Shown: positions 1 to 8,135 of the stretch, piece by piece | Layout: each line of letters begins with the position of its first letter | How positions within the stretch are numbered: position 1 is the stretch's first letter | NCBI GenBank assembly: GCA_003212035.1 | Contig: QCRA01000009.1 | Span: forward strand, 1 to 33,761 | Direction: 5' to 3' | DNA from: Prochlorococcus sp. AG-459-D04 | Lineage (GTDB): Bacteria > Cyanobacteriota > Cyanobacteriia > PCC-6307 > Cyanobiaceae | DNA: 33,761 nt | Translations under genes and position numbers: made by a program | Notes under the pieces: model-generated | Told to the model about the DNA's origin: nothing | Databases searched by the model: none | Seen by the model: the letters and a program-made list of their open reading frames with translations, nothing else

Positions 1-680
1 TACGGTTTTGAAGGTTTTTTTGAACTCTCATTATGGCTACTAGTAGAGAAAATCTTAAATCCAACATTTGATAATTCAGACATAGACTTAAGTAAAGAAT
101 TTAATATTTCTTCTTCAGTTCCATCAAATCTTAAAAATGGCAGATGAAAAACTGCACCAGAGGATGCTCTTAATACCTTTTGGCCTAATGGGTGCGCACC
201 TCCAGCTAAAAAAATTGCATCAACACCAGCAGCTAAAGCAGTTCTAAAAAGATTGCCCATATTCCCAGGATCTTGAATCCTGTCGAGAACAAGAACAAAA
301 TCATCTTTTATATTAAATTGATAATTAAGTATTTCTGAAATCTCTACTAAAGCTGCTATACCATCTGGATTAATTGTTGAAATCGCAGATGCCAAGACTT
401 CCTCAGAGACAATATTTATTAATGACTGATGAAACTTTTTGCTTAGATTTTGGTTCTTTCTTAGCCATTTTTCAGTAACTAAAATCTTAGAGGGATTTTT
501 CCCAGACTTCAGCAATTCTTCAATAAGATGTGTACCCTCTATGCAAAAAAAGTCTTGATCTTTTGGAGATGATCTTCTTTTAAATGATCTAAATCTTTTA
601 ACTAGATTATTGTTTTTACTAGTTATTTTTAAAAAAGTATTTTCTATGGGTAATTTGAAAAATTCGTTATCAACTACATT
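1..680 (-). CDS. SpoU/TrmH-family RNA 2'-O-methyltransferase, 3' end outside the window, start unclear
   Basis: SAM-dependent methyltransferase of the SpoU (TrmH/RlmB/TsnR) family, expected to 2'-O-methylate a ribose in rRNA or tRNA. Reading from 680 downwards, the N-terminal substrate-binding part has the typical ITSKNNNLVKRF opening. The SPOUT domain follows, with LDRIQDPGNMGNLFRTA (the N-x-G-x-x-x-R-T-A motif) and then AGGAHPLGQKVLRASSGA. The final NEG-type SAM motif lies beyond position 1. Odd start: the frame opens right after a TAA at 681-683 but has no ATG, GTG or TTG until a TTG at 513-515, which would delete the conserved N-terminus. An ATG at 677-679 sits one base out of frame and is followed at once by TAG. 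A one-base indel or an ATA start (645-647 or 624-626) are the options. The family call is firm; the exact RNA target is unknown. Confidence 0.85.
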
Positions 681-836
681 TTAATTACATAAATATTTTG
701 ATCAATAATTTATTAAATTTTTATTTCCCAAGAAATCAAAAAATACATTTTCATTTTAAATTAATATTCATGACGTTACATAGGGTGGACTTAATATTAT
801 TAGTTTGTCATGATGAACCTAATAAATTTAGTCTTA

Positions 837-2207
837 ATGATTTGCGGAAGCAAAACGAAGTCATATCTTAAATCGCAAAATTTAAAGATTCTTGGCCAAG
901 GCAAGTTAAATGGAATAGTTAGGATAAGTGGTGCGAAAAATTCCGCCCTAGTTTTACTAGCTTCATCATTGCTAACTAATGAAAAAATAATTCTTGAAAA
1001 TGTACCTTTTCTCACAGATATTGAAAAAATGGGGAATATCCTAAAAAATTTAGGAGTGAATTTAGTTCATAAAAATAACCAACTAGAAATAGATCCAACA
1101 ACTATTTCGATTAAAGAACTTCCTTATGAACTTGTTAAAGGATTAAGAGCTAGTTTCTTTTGTATAGGTGCACTATTAACTAAATTTGGAGAAGCTCAAG
1201 TGCCCTTACCAGGTGGATGCAACATTGGCTCAAGACCAATAGAAGAGCACATTAATGGACTAATCGCATTAGGTGCAGAAATTATTATTGAAGAGGGAAT
1301 TGTCAAGGCAAAAATAAGGGGGAACAAAAATAGACTTCTGGGCACTCATATTAAATTAAAGTGTCCAAGTGTAGGTGCGACTGAAACTTTAATAATGGCA
1401 GCATCTTTAGCTAAAGGAAGAACTACTATTGAAAATGCTGCTAGAGAGCCTGAAGTTCAAGATTTATGCCAAATGCTTAATAAAATGGGGGCAAAAATTT
1501 ATGACTCCGGTAAAGAAATAATAATTATTGATGGTGTTAATAAGCTTGGCGGTTGTACTCATAAGGTAATTCCAGACCGAATAGAAGCTGGAACTTTTCT
1601 TATAGCTGCTGCTGCGACTTCCTCTTCAATAACAATTTCTCCAGTAATCCCTCATCATCTCGAAGCTGTTACTAATAAGCTTCAAGAGAGTGGGAGTAAA
1701 ATTACGATTAAAGGCAATTCGATTTCTATCAAGAGTAAAGAGATTAAAGGAGTAGATATTGAAACAGCTCCTTTTCCAGGCTTTCCTACTGATTTGCAGG
1801 CACCATTTACAACTCTAATGACAATCGCAAATGGTGAATCAAAGATAACCGAAACAATTTTCGAAAACAGAATGAATCATATTTATTTACTTAATGAAAT
1901 GGGTGCTCGTATAAAACTAAACAAAAACGTAGCTTACATCAAAGGTGTTAAAACAATAAATGGGATGAATCTTGTTAGCACAGATTTAAGGTCATCAGCT
2001 GCGTTAATAATTGCAGGAATCATCGCAAAAGGTATTAGTAAGATCTATGGATTAGAACATTTAGATAGAGGTTATGAAAATTTTGAATTCAAACTAAAAA
2101 ATTTAGGTATTAAGATAATTAGAGAGATTAATAAAAGTACTTTTGAAGAGAATGGATATAAGATTGAATCTAAATCTGAGAATCTTCCAAAACTCAAAGC
2201 AGCTTAG
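837..2207 (+). CDS. murA: UDP-N-acetylglucosamine 1-carboxyvinyltransferase
   Basis: Cytoplasmic enzyme of the first committed step of peptidoglycan synthesis: transfers enolpyruvate from PEP to UDP-GlcNAc. The sequence shows the EPSP-synthase fold repeats, the substrate-binding RISGAKNSALVLLAS segment, and the active-site loop LPGGCNIGSRPIEEHI. That loop keeps the catalytic cysteine equivalent to E. coli Cys115, so a fosfomycin-sensitive type is expected. PDRIEAGTFL and the C-terminal DLRSSAALIIAG and LDRGYE blocks are also present. At about 456 residues it is slightly longer than E. coli MurA because of short N- and C-terminal tails. The frame extends to an ATG at 810, but the ATG at 837 (MICGSKTKS) fits relatives better as far as I recall. 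It is divergent from the methyltransferase, and the 680-810 gap must hold both promoters. Confidence 0.96.
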   Translation: MICGSKTKSYLKSQNLKILGQGKLNGIVRISGAKNSALVLLASSLLTNEKIILENVPFLTDIEKMGNILKNLGVNLVHKNNQLEIDPTTISIKELPYELVKGLRASFFCIGALLTKFGEAQVPLPGGCNIGSRPIEEHINGLIALGAEIIIEEGIVKAKIRGNKNRLLGTHIKLKCPSVGATETLIMAASLAKGRTTIENAAREPEVQDLCQMLNKMGAKIYDSGKEIIIIDGVNKLGGCTHKVIPDRIEAGTFLIAAAATSSSITISPVIPHHLEAVTNKLQESGSKITIKGNSISIKSKEIKGVDIETAPFPGFPTDLQAPFTTLMTIANGESKITETIFENRMNHIYLLNEMGARIKLNKNVAYIKGVKTINGMNLVSTDLRSSAALIIAGIIAKGISKIYGLEHLDRGYENFEFKLKNLGIKIIREINKSTFEENGYKIESKSENLPKLKAA

Positions 2208-2235
2208 TTTTTTCCAGAATGCCAAGAGAATTTAA

Positions 2236-2346
2236 TCAAACGTAGGCAATATTGATTAGTGAGATACAGCCCAAAAATAATAACAACAGTACTAAAAAGC
2301 GATTAGACCAAATTTTATTTAAACCATTAAAATTAAATTCATTCAT
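2236..2346 (-). CDS. Tiny single-pass membrane peptide (36 aa), unrecognised
   Basis: Reading leftward, ATG at 2344-2346 opens a 36-codon frame ending in TGA at 2236-2238. The peptide begins MNEFNFNGLNKIWSNR, a polar head with tryptophan and arginine. It continues into one hydrophobic helix (about residues 17-35; LVLLLLFLGCISL) and stops directly after it. Its ATG overlaps the TGA of the 35-aa ORF upstream (ATGA), the arrangement expected of translational coupling. The size and single helix resemble small photosynthetic or NDH complex subunits of cyanobacteria, but I do not recognise it as any named Psb, Psa, Pet or Ndh peptide. No homology evidence is available here, so coding status is plausible, not proven. 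Confidence 0.5.
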   Translation of the reverse strand: MNEFNFNGLNKIWSNRFLVLLLLFLGCISLINIAYV

Positions 2347-2450
2347 GCCCAAGTTCCAGTATTAGATCCAAATGCTGTCAATATAGTCACTGCAACAAAG
2401 AGATAAGGGACAAATTTTAAGGATAATTTTCTAGCTTGAATTTTGGACAT
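2343..2450 (-). CDS. Tiny single-pass membrane peptide (35 aa), unrecognised, coupled to the next
   Basis: ATG at 2448-2450 on the minus strand starts a 35-codon frame ending in TGA at 2343-2345. The peptide has a basic head (MSKIQARKLSLK), one hydrophobic segment (about residues 13-27) and a short tail ending GTWA. This positive-inside layout suits a cytoplasmic N-terminus. The stop overlaps the start of the following 36-aa ORF by the ATGA rule. No clear Shine-Dalgarno is visible. The pair sits in an otherwise empty 524-nt gap between murA and tRNA-Leu, antisense to both. Function unknown. Confidence 0.5.
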   Translation of the reverse strand: MSKIQARKLSLKFVPYLFVAVTILTAFGSNTGTWA

Positions 2451-2662
2451 TTGTTTTTTTATTTAATATAACACAATATTACTAAATATAAAGTTTTCCC
2501 CTTTTAAAAAGGTCTTTTACTTACATTTAAGCACAAAAATGTATCAAACATGTCTTAAGATTTATTTTTTCCTTACTTTTTGTCAGCAAATTCTATAAAT
2601 ATAATTCTAATTTTCTATCGAAAAAATTAACTATTAACAAACTTTATCTTGATCACTGTTCC

Positions 2663-2682
2663 TTGACTAAAACAATAGTCAA
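2663..2682. repeat. 7-bp inverted repeat upstream of tRNA-Leu
   Basis: TTGACTA (2663-2669) and TAGTCAA (2676-2682) form a perfect inverted repeat with a 6-nt spacer. It lies about 15 nt upstream of the TATAAT at 2698-2703, where an operator or activator site could sit. No known regulator motif is matched. Confidence 0.45.
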
Positions 2683-2697
2683 TATGTTGATTTTTGT

Positions 2698-2703
2698 TAT
2701 AAT
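2698..2703 (+). promoter_or_regulatory. Putative -10 element for tRNA-Leu/argD
   Basis: A perfect TATAAT sits 28 nt before the tRNA-Leu 5' end. No -35 hexamer at standard spacing is obvious: the nearest TTGACT at 2663 is about 29 nt away. This is the most likely promoter for the tRNA and possibly for argD behind it. Confidence 0.5.
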
Positions 2704-2731
2704 AAAAAAAGTTAATTTTTTCAAAAGCCTT

Positions 2732-2813
2732 GGGAGCGTGGTGGAATTGGTAGACGCACCGCACTCAAAATGCGGCACCTTCGGGTATGTCGGTTCAAGT
2801 CCGACCGCTCCCA
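2732..2813 (+). tRNA. tRNA-Leu, anticodon CAA
   Basis: Class II tRNA of 82 nt. The acceptor arm GGGAGCG pairs with CGCTCCC, and the discriminator is A at 2813. The anticodon stem CCGCA/TGCGG encloses loop CTCAAAA, giving anticodon CAA, which reads UUG leucine codons. A variable arm (CACCTTCGGGTATG) and the T-loop GGTTCAAGTCC follow. CCA is not encoded, so it must be added after transcription. The argD start codon is only 5 nt downstream. Confidence 0.97.
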
Positions 2814-2818
2814 CTTTG

Positions 2819-3994
2819 ATGAATACTTATAGTCGATTCGAAATATCTTTCAAAAAAGGAAAAGGTTGTTGGCTTTGGGATAAAACAGGTAAAAAGTATC
2901 TTGATGCAGTCGCTGGTATAGCAACTTGTAGCCTTGGACATAGCGATAGAGTTTTAAGAAGAAGGCTATCAACTCAACTAAAAAAGATTCAGCATATATC
3001 CAATCTCTACAACATTGAAGAACAAGAACAATTAAGCAGAACTTTAACCAATATGAGTTGTGCCAAAAGTGTTTTCTTCTGCAACAGTGGTGCGGAAGCA
3101 AATGAATCAGCAATTAAATTAATTAAAAAATATGGAAATACAACAAATAATGGGAAAGAATCAATTATTCTCGCAGCAGAATCCAGCTTTCACGGAAGGA
3201 CGCTGGCAGCCTTGAGTGCTACTGGACAGCCCAAATATCAAAAAGGTTTCGAACCGATGATTCAAGGGTTCAAATTTTTTAAATTTAACAATTTTGATTC
3301 GGTAAAAAAATTATTTGAAGAGTGTGAAAATAAGGATCAAAAAATTTCTGGCGTTTTAGTTGAACCAATACAAGGAGAAGGCGGGGTAATTCCTGGAAGT
3401 AAATTATTTTTCAAAAGCCTGAGAGATATATGTGATAAATATAATTCTCTTCTCATTTTAGATGAGGTCCAAAGTGGCGTAGGTCGAACTGGAAAAATGT
3501 GGGGTTATGAGAATTTAGGAATTGAACCTGATGGATTCACCCTTGCTAAAGGATTAGGAGGAGGTCATGCAATAGGTGCATTATTGGTAAAAGAAAAAGC
3601 CAACATTTTTTCTCCAGGTGATCATGCAAGTACTTTTGGGGGGAACCCTTTCGCCTGTAGAGCTGCCCTGACTGTACTAGAAGAGATAAACAGAAGAAAT
3701 CTTATCAATAATGTTTATCTAAGAGGGGAACAATTAAGTGCTGGATTTGAAGAATTGTCAGAAAAATTTCCAAATATCATAACTGGGATAAGAGGTTTAG
3801 GTTTAATACAAGGTCTTGTGATCAATGATGATTATGCTGATGCAAAAAAAATTACATTAAAAGCTTTTGATAAAGGATTACTGATAGTTCCTGCAGGAGG
3901 AAACGTTGTAAGGATTGTCCCTCCGTTAGTTATATCTCGAAGAGAAATTAACATTCTTTTGAATAAGCTAAATTTAATTTTTGAAGAGTTATAG
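2819..3994 (+). CDS. argD: Acetylornithine aminotransferase
   Basis: PLP-dependent class III aminotransferase of arginine biosynthesis, converting N-acetylglutamate semialdehyde and glutamate to N-acetylornithine. Visible are the N-terminal LDAVAGIATCSLGHS, the PLP phosphate-binding FFCNSGAEANESAIK, SFHGRTLAALSATG, the cofactor aspartate in LILDEVQSGVGRTG, the Schiff-base lysine in TLAKGLGGG, and STFGGNPFACRAA. Length is 391 aa, normal for ArgD. I start it at ATG 2819 (MNTYSRFE). The frame stays open upstream through the tRNA to 2663, but that stretch is tRNA sequence, not protein. Because the start lies 5 nt after tRNA-Leu, a transcript cut at the tRNA 3' end would have almost no leader. folC follows 11 nt downstream. 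Confidence 0.96.
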   Translation: MNTYSRFEISFKKGKGCWLWDKTGKKYLDAVAGIATCSLGHSDRVLRRRLSTQLKKIQHISNLYNIEEQEQLSRTLTNMSCAKSVFFCNSGAEANESAIKLIKKYGNTTNNGKESIILAAESSFHGRTLAALSATGQPKYQKGFEPMIQGFKFFKFNNFDSVKKLFEECENKDQKISGVLVEPIQGEGGVIPGSKLFFKSLRDICDKYNSLLILDEVQSGVGRTGKMWGYENLGIEPDGFTLAKGLGGGHAIGALLVKEKANIFSPGDHASTFGGNPFACRAALTVLEEINRRNLINNVYLRGEQLSAGFEELSEKFPNIITGIRGLGLIQGLVINDDYADAKKITLKAFDKGLLIVPAGGNVVRIVPPLVISRREINILLNKLNLIFEEL

Positions 3995-4005
3995 AAATTT
4001 AAATT

Positions 4006-5238
4006 TTGAAAAATGCAGATTTAAAAATTGTTGAATTATTATCACCTAAATATGAAAGGGATAATATCAAGTTAGGTTTATCAAGGATTAAAAAAGTAAT
4101 TCAAGAACTTGGTAATCCTTGCGAGAATGTCCCTGCGATACAAATTATTGGAACCAATGGGAAAGGATCAATCGCAGCATATTTAGAAAGTATACTTTTT
4201 GAAGCTAAAAGGAATTTTGGTGTAACCACATCTCCACATCTTTTGGACGTATGCGAGAGGATTAGAGTTAATAAAAAAAATATTAACAAAACTGATTTTG
4301 AAAAAATCTATAGATTAATAGAAAAAAATTTTTCAACATTTGAATTAACTCCTTTTGAAAAAATCATTTGTTGCGCACTAAATTTTTTTGACAATAAAAA
4401 AGTTGAATTGCTCATTCTTGAAGCTGGCTTAGGGGGAAGATTAGACGCAACAACAGCCCATAAATCTAGACCAATAATTGCTATTGGGAATATTGGCTTA
4501 GACCATAAAGAATTTCTTGGAGATACGATTGAAAAAATTGCCAAAGAAAAATTAGCAGTTATTGAAAAAAGCTCAATTGTGATCTCTTGCAGCCAAAATA
4601 GTCAAGTTGAAAATTTAATAACCAAAAAAGTTAAAGAGGTTGGAGCAGAAATTATCTGGAAAGATTCAATTTCAAACAGCTATGAGCTTGGATTAAAAGG
4701 GATTTTCCAAAAGCAAAATGCTTCAGTAGCTGTTGGAGCAATTAAAGCACTAAATAATTTGGGATATAATATTAAAGAAAAACACATATCTGAAGGTCTT
4801 AAAAATACAGTTTGGAAAGGTAGGCTAGAAATAATAAATTATTTGAACAAGGAAATTCTTGTAGATTGTGCGCATAATTATCCTGCTGCAAAAGCACTCT
4901 CTAATGAGAGAAGAACTTGGGAGAATCAAGATAAAGGAATTTATTGGATTGTTGGTGTCCAAAGACAAAAAGATATTTACGCAATATTAAAAACACTTCT
5001 AAAGAAAAATGATCACTTATTAATTGTGCCAGTTCCAAACCAACCTAGTTGGCAGTTAAACGATCTCTCTCAAATTAAAGAAATTGACTTTCAAAAAACA
5101 ATTGAATTTAAAACATTTGAAAGTGCCATTGAGTATTTATTTTCCCTAGAAAAATGGCCACCTAATCTTCCTGTTATGACAGGTTCTATTTTTTTAGTTG
5201 CTGAATTTATTAAATTTGCAAATAAACAGAAATGTTAA
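4006..5238 (+). CDS. folC: Bifunctional folylpolyglutamate/dihydrofolate synthase
   Basis: Mur-ligase-family ATP enzyme that adds glutamate to dihydropteroate and/or reduced folates. It shows the P-loop IIGTNGKGSIAAYLE near residue 48, TTSPHLLDVCERIRVN, LEAGLGGRLDATTA (the Mur-ligase metal and ATP region), NIGLDHKEFLG, and LVDCAHNYPAA in the C-terminal domain. At 410 aa it matches the family. The best start is TTG at 4006 (KNADLKIVELLSPKYE follows); the ATG eight bases later is out of frame. It runs 11 nt behind argD, so the two are probably co-transcribed. Its TAA overlaps the TAA of the convergent FAD oxidoreductase. Which of the two activities it keeps cannot be read from the sequence. Confidence 0.94.
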   Translation: MKNADLKIVELLSPKYERDNIKLGLSRIKKVIQELGNPCENVPAIQIIGTNGKGSIAAYLESILFEAKRNFGVTTSPHLLDVCERIRVNKKNINKTDFEKIYRLIEKNFSTFELTPFEKIICCALNFFDNKKVELLILEAGLGGRLDATTAHKSRPIIAIGNIGLDHKEFLGDTIEKIAKEKLAVIEKSSIVISCSQNSQVENLITKKVKEVGAEIIWKDSISNSYELGLKGIFQKQNASVAVGAIKALNNLGYNIKEKHISEGLKNTVWKGRLEIINYLNKEILVDCAHNYPAAKALSNERRTWENQDKGIYWIVGVQRQKDIYAILKTLLKKNDHLLIVPVPNQPSWQLNDLSQIKEIDFQKTIEFKTFESAIEYLFSLEKWPPNLPVMTGSIFLVAEFIKFANKQKC

Positions 5239-6590
5239 ATATTAAATTGTTCCTTTACTTCCCAACCTTCCAATTTCCCTGGATTTAATAGCCCTTTAGG
5301 ATCAAATTTTAATTTCGCTTTTACTTGATCTGCATCAACCACTCCTAGACCTCCTCCTTCGACAGTTAAAACATGGGGATTAAAAATAAAAGCACCAAGT
5401 TTCTTACAATCTTCCATTATTTCATTTAATTCATCTCTCCCATTCCACTTTAAGACAGGCAAAGCCGCTAATCGCGGTGATCCTTGTTGAGAAACTGCCT
5501 CTAAATGCCAAAGAACTTTTTTACCCCATTTTTTTCTCAAAAAATTAATTAACGCCAGTTCATTATTAAGTGGCAAAAGCATCTGTAAATAAGTCCAATT
5601 TTTATCCCTTGACCTCATATGAAGAGTTGTATGATTCCATACAACTTCAGAAATTCCATTAACGAGTTTTTCTTCCTCCCCAAGGAGGGTAAATTCAACT
5701 TTGAATTTTTTACAAATCAACTCGATCGTTTTTGTTCCTCCAAGAGTAGATTGAATTAATATCTTGTGACTTCTATAATTACTTTTAAACCATTTTGGCA
5801 TTTGATCTACAATTTCTTCTTCAAGAATTGCTCCTAGTTTCAGATCAATTGCCGCGCTTGTAAGAGTTTTTAATATTTCTATTGTTTTTTCAAATTCAAT
5901 GCAGTCGATAACTATTGAATACCACTTACGCTTGATATCAGTAGCAAGTAATAAAGAAGTAATTATTCCATTAGTCCCATAAGCATGATTAAGAGGTTCG
6001 GATTCTTCAGCATCAAATTTTAATAAATCAGGTTTTTCATTCATAGTCACTGCTTCTAAACCAATAAGATTACCTGGATCTCTTAAAAACCCCCACCTAA
6101 TGGACCCAATACCTCCTGACCCACCTGCAATAAAGCCTCCAATTGTAGCGGTTTTCCAAGTACTAGGAAGCAACCTTAATTCCCTTCCATACTTTTCTAA
6201 TTGTTTATTCAAATCTCCCATCACACATCCAGACTGTACTTTTACAAAACCTGTATCTGGATCAAATTCTTCTAACTTATTAAAATGACTCATCTGCATT
6301 ACTACTCCTTTAAACAATGGAACAGCTTGTCCATAATTGCCTGTACCTGAACCCCGTAAAGTAAGAGGGATAGAAAATTCCCAACAAATTTTTGCTACAT
6401 TCTTCACCGCGTTATGGTTATTGGGTCTTACCACCAAATCAGCGATACATTCATCTAATCTTTCAGAAAGTATTGGAGAGTAGTTATAAAAATCTTTTGA
6501 AAGTCTTTTCACATCGGATTGGCTTTCAATAATCTCTAAGTTTTTGACTTCCCTAAATTTGTCTAAAAATTTAAGACTATTTGACGTCAT
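5235..6590 (-). CDS. FAD-linked oxidoreductase, GlcD-like (PCMH-type FAD domain)
   Basis: Flavoprotein of the glycolate oxidase D / FAD-linked oxidase family, about 451 aa. The N-terminal half is a PCMH FAD-binding domain: VVRPNNHNAVKNVAKIC, then the pyrophosphate-binding LRGSGTGNYGQAVP (near residue 88), LLPSTWKTATIGGFIAGG and GIGSIRWG. The C-terminal cap ends with FDPKGLLNPGKLEGW, the usual family ending. The GEHGIG-type metal and substrate motif of true GlcD is not seen; EGGGLG stands in that area, so glycolate is not assured as substrate. It follows the amidohydrolase on the same strand with a 36-nt gap, suggesting a two-gene operon. Family assignment is firm; the substrate is unknown. 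Confidence 0.87.
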   Translation of the reverse strand: MTSNSLKFLDKFREVKNLEIIESQSDVKRLSKDFYNYSPILSERLDECIADLVVRPNNHNAVKNVAKICWEFSIPLTLRGSGTGNYGQAVPLFKGVVMQMSHFNKLEEFDPDTGFVKVQSGCVMGDLNKQLEKYGRELRLLPSTWKTATIGGFIAGGSGGIGSIRWGFLRDPGNLIGLEAVTMNEKPDLLKFDAEESEPLNHAYGTNGIITSLLLATDIKRKWYSIVIDCIEFEKTIEILKTLTSAAIDLKLGAILEEEIVDQMPKWFKSNYRSHKILIQSTLGGTKTIELICKKFKVEFTLLGEEEKLVNGISEVVWNHTTLHMRSRDKNWTYLQMLLPLNNELALINFLRKKWGKKVLWHLEAVSQQGSPRLAALPVLKWNGRDELNEIMEDCKKLGAFIFNPHVLTVEGGGLGVVDADQVKAKLKFDPKGLLNPGKLEGWEVKEQFNI

Positions 6591-6626
6591 TAATAAAATT
6601 TTTTGTGTTTTATATAAATTAGTCGA

Positions 6627-7862
6627 TTAGCAATATAAATCGCCTTTTATATATACTTTTCTATTTAAAGAAGTCGAAAAAACATCTGCCCATCTTTGTG
6701 CATCTAGAATTACAAAGTCAGCAGGGCAACCCCTTTTAATTAAACCATCCCATTTTAAATTTAGTAATCTGCTTGGAGCTAAAAAAATAGAAGATAGAGT
6801 CATTCTCTCCCAGGGATTTAGTTGAAGCATAGGTATCGAGCAAGACAACGTATAAAAAGGATCAAAATTACCAAATGGGTACCAAGGGTCTTGAACATTA
6901 TCACTACCCAGAGATACATCCACATGTGATTTTTGTAATTGCTTTATTGGCGCAACTGGTCTTTTTAATGATGTAGTTTTATTACTTCGATTGAGCAGCC
7001 AAAAATTTGTTAGGGGTAAGGCAATAACCTTAATATTTTTCTCAGCCATTTTTTCTCCCAAATTTAAGATCTCTCTATTACTTAAGGAAATAAGACTACT
7101 CAAATGACTACAAGTGATCGGAATACTATTAATTTTTAAATTTTCTATTGTTTCTAATAAAACTTTTATTCCCGCTCCAGGCTCAATAATTGACTCGTCT
7201 ATATGCAAATCAATTTCTAATTTATATTTACTCGCAAGAAGAAGCATCTTTGCGAGAAATTTGCTTGTATTTTTTTTATTGAAAGGGGGTACAATAACAC
7301 CTCCTAAAATGCCTCCATTAGAGGAAAATATTTTTGCCAACTCTTCTCCATTAGCTGTATCCCAGAATTCCAATGGAGCTAGAGCAACGAATTGTAAAGT
7401 CAACTCAGATGAAAATTTTTTTTGTAATTTAAAAAGTTCAATCCAAATATCAATAGGTTGACTTACATAAGTATCAATATGACTTCTGATAGCTCGGTAT
7501 CCATTTTGAATGGCTAGTTTTAATGATTTCTCTACTCTTTCAAGAACCTTATCTGTAGTTCTAGTTTTATGTTCTTCAAGATTTACTGATAGTGCTCCTC
7601 CATAGTTTGATTCCAGATTAGGAAAGTCTGACCATATAAAAGATTTATCAAAATGCGAATGCGTTTCAACAAATCTTGGGAATAAAATATTTTTTGGTTT
7701 TGTAACTTTATTTTTTAAAGGCTTTAGCTCAGAAACAAATCCATCCTCCCAACTAATGGAAACTGAACATAAATCCTCTATATCGATAATGAGGTTATCT
7801 ATATCTTCTATTAAACAAAGGCTTCTGGGAATAAGAACCTCAGCTGTGCCGGAATTACTCAA
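6627..7862 (-). CDS. Amidohydrolase, cytosine deaminase (CodA)-like
   Basis: Metal-dependent hydrolase of the amidohydrolase superfamily, 411 aa, close in size to CodA. The metal ligands appear in the expected order: FVETHSHFDKSF (His68, His70), LHIDESIIEPG with the HxDE pair, CSHLSSL, and LGSDNVQDPWYPFG. The last corresponds to CodA's conserved DPWYP region, so a cytosine or related pyrimidine/triazine deaminase is the best guess. No cytosine permease (codB) is nearby. The start is TTG at 7860-7862 (SNSGTAEV follows); no ATG or GTG fits better. It lies 36 nt upstream of the GlcD-like oxidoreductase, its probable operon partner. Substrate specificity within the CodA group cannot be settled from sequence alone. 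Confidence 0.85.
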   Translation of the reverse strand: MSNSGTAEVLIPRSLCLIEDIDNLIIDIEDLCSVSISWEDGFVSELKPLKNKVTKPKNILFPRFVETHSHFDKSFIWSDFPNLESNYGGALSVNLEEHKTRTTDKVLERVEKSLKLAIQNGYRAIRSHIDTYVSQPIDIWIELFKLQKKFSSELTLQFVALAPLEFWDTANGEELAKIFSSNGGILGGVIVPPFNKKNTSKFLAKMLLLASKYKLEIDLHIDESIIEPGAGIKVLLETIENLKINSIPITCSHLSSLISLSNREILNLGEKMAEKNIKVIALPLTNFWLLNRSNKTTSLKRPVAPIKQLQKSHVDVSLGSDNVQDPWYPFGNFDPFYTLSCSIPMLQLNPWERMTLSSIFLAPSRLLNLKWDGLIKRGCPADFVILDAQRWADVFSTSLNRKVYIKGDLYC

Positions 7863-7990
7863 TTTTTTAAATTTTCTTTTATTTTAAAACATAAGAAAAC
7901 TTTACTGAATTAGAAAATAATTCAAATTTCGCTAAAAGATAAAATAACTATGAAAAATTCCCCTTGAGTTGTTAAATTTATAAATGTGAG

Positions 7991-8063
7991 GCGGGCGTCG
8001 CCAAGTGGTTAAGGCAGCGGCTTGTGGCGCCGCTATTCGGGGGTTCGAATCCCCTCGCTCGCC
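7991..8063 (+). tRNA. tRNA-His, anticodon GTG
   Basis: Acceptor GCGGGCG pairs with CGCTCGC (one G-U pair), with discriminator C at 8063. The anticodon stem GCGGC/GCCGC encloses TTGTGGC, giving anticodon GTG for histidine. The T-arm is GGGGGTTCGAATCCCC. A G at 7990, just before the acceptor, can supply the G-1 that histidyl-tRNA synthetase needs. CCA is not encoded. Confidence 0.97.
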
Positions 8064-8135
8064 CTCAAAAATATTGCAGCAAAATTATTTAACTTGTAAT
8101 TTTGAATTAACGAATCATAAAAAATTACTAGCAAA

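Noticed and set aside
2663-2818. A longer argD reading frame starting upstream of the tRNA
   Set aside because: This part of the frame is the tRNA-Leu gene and its leader; ArgD homology begins at MNTYSRFE (2819).
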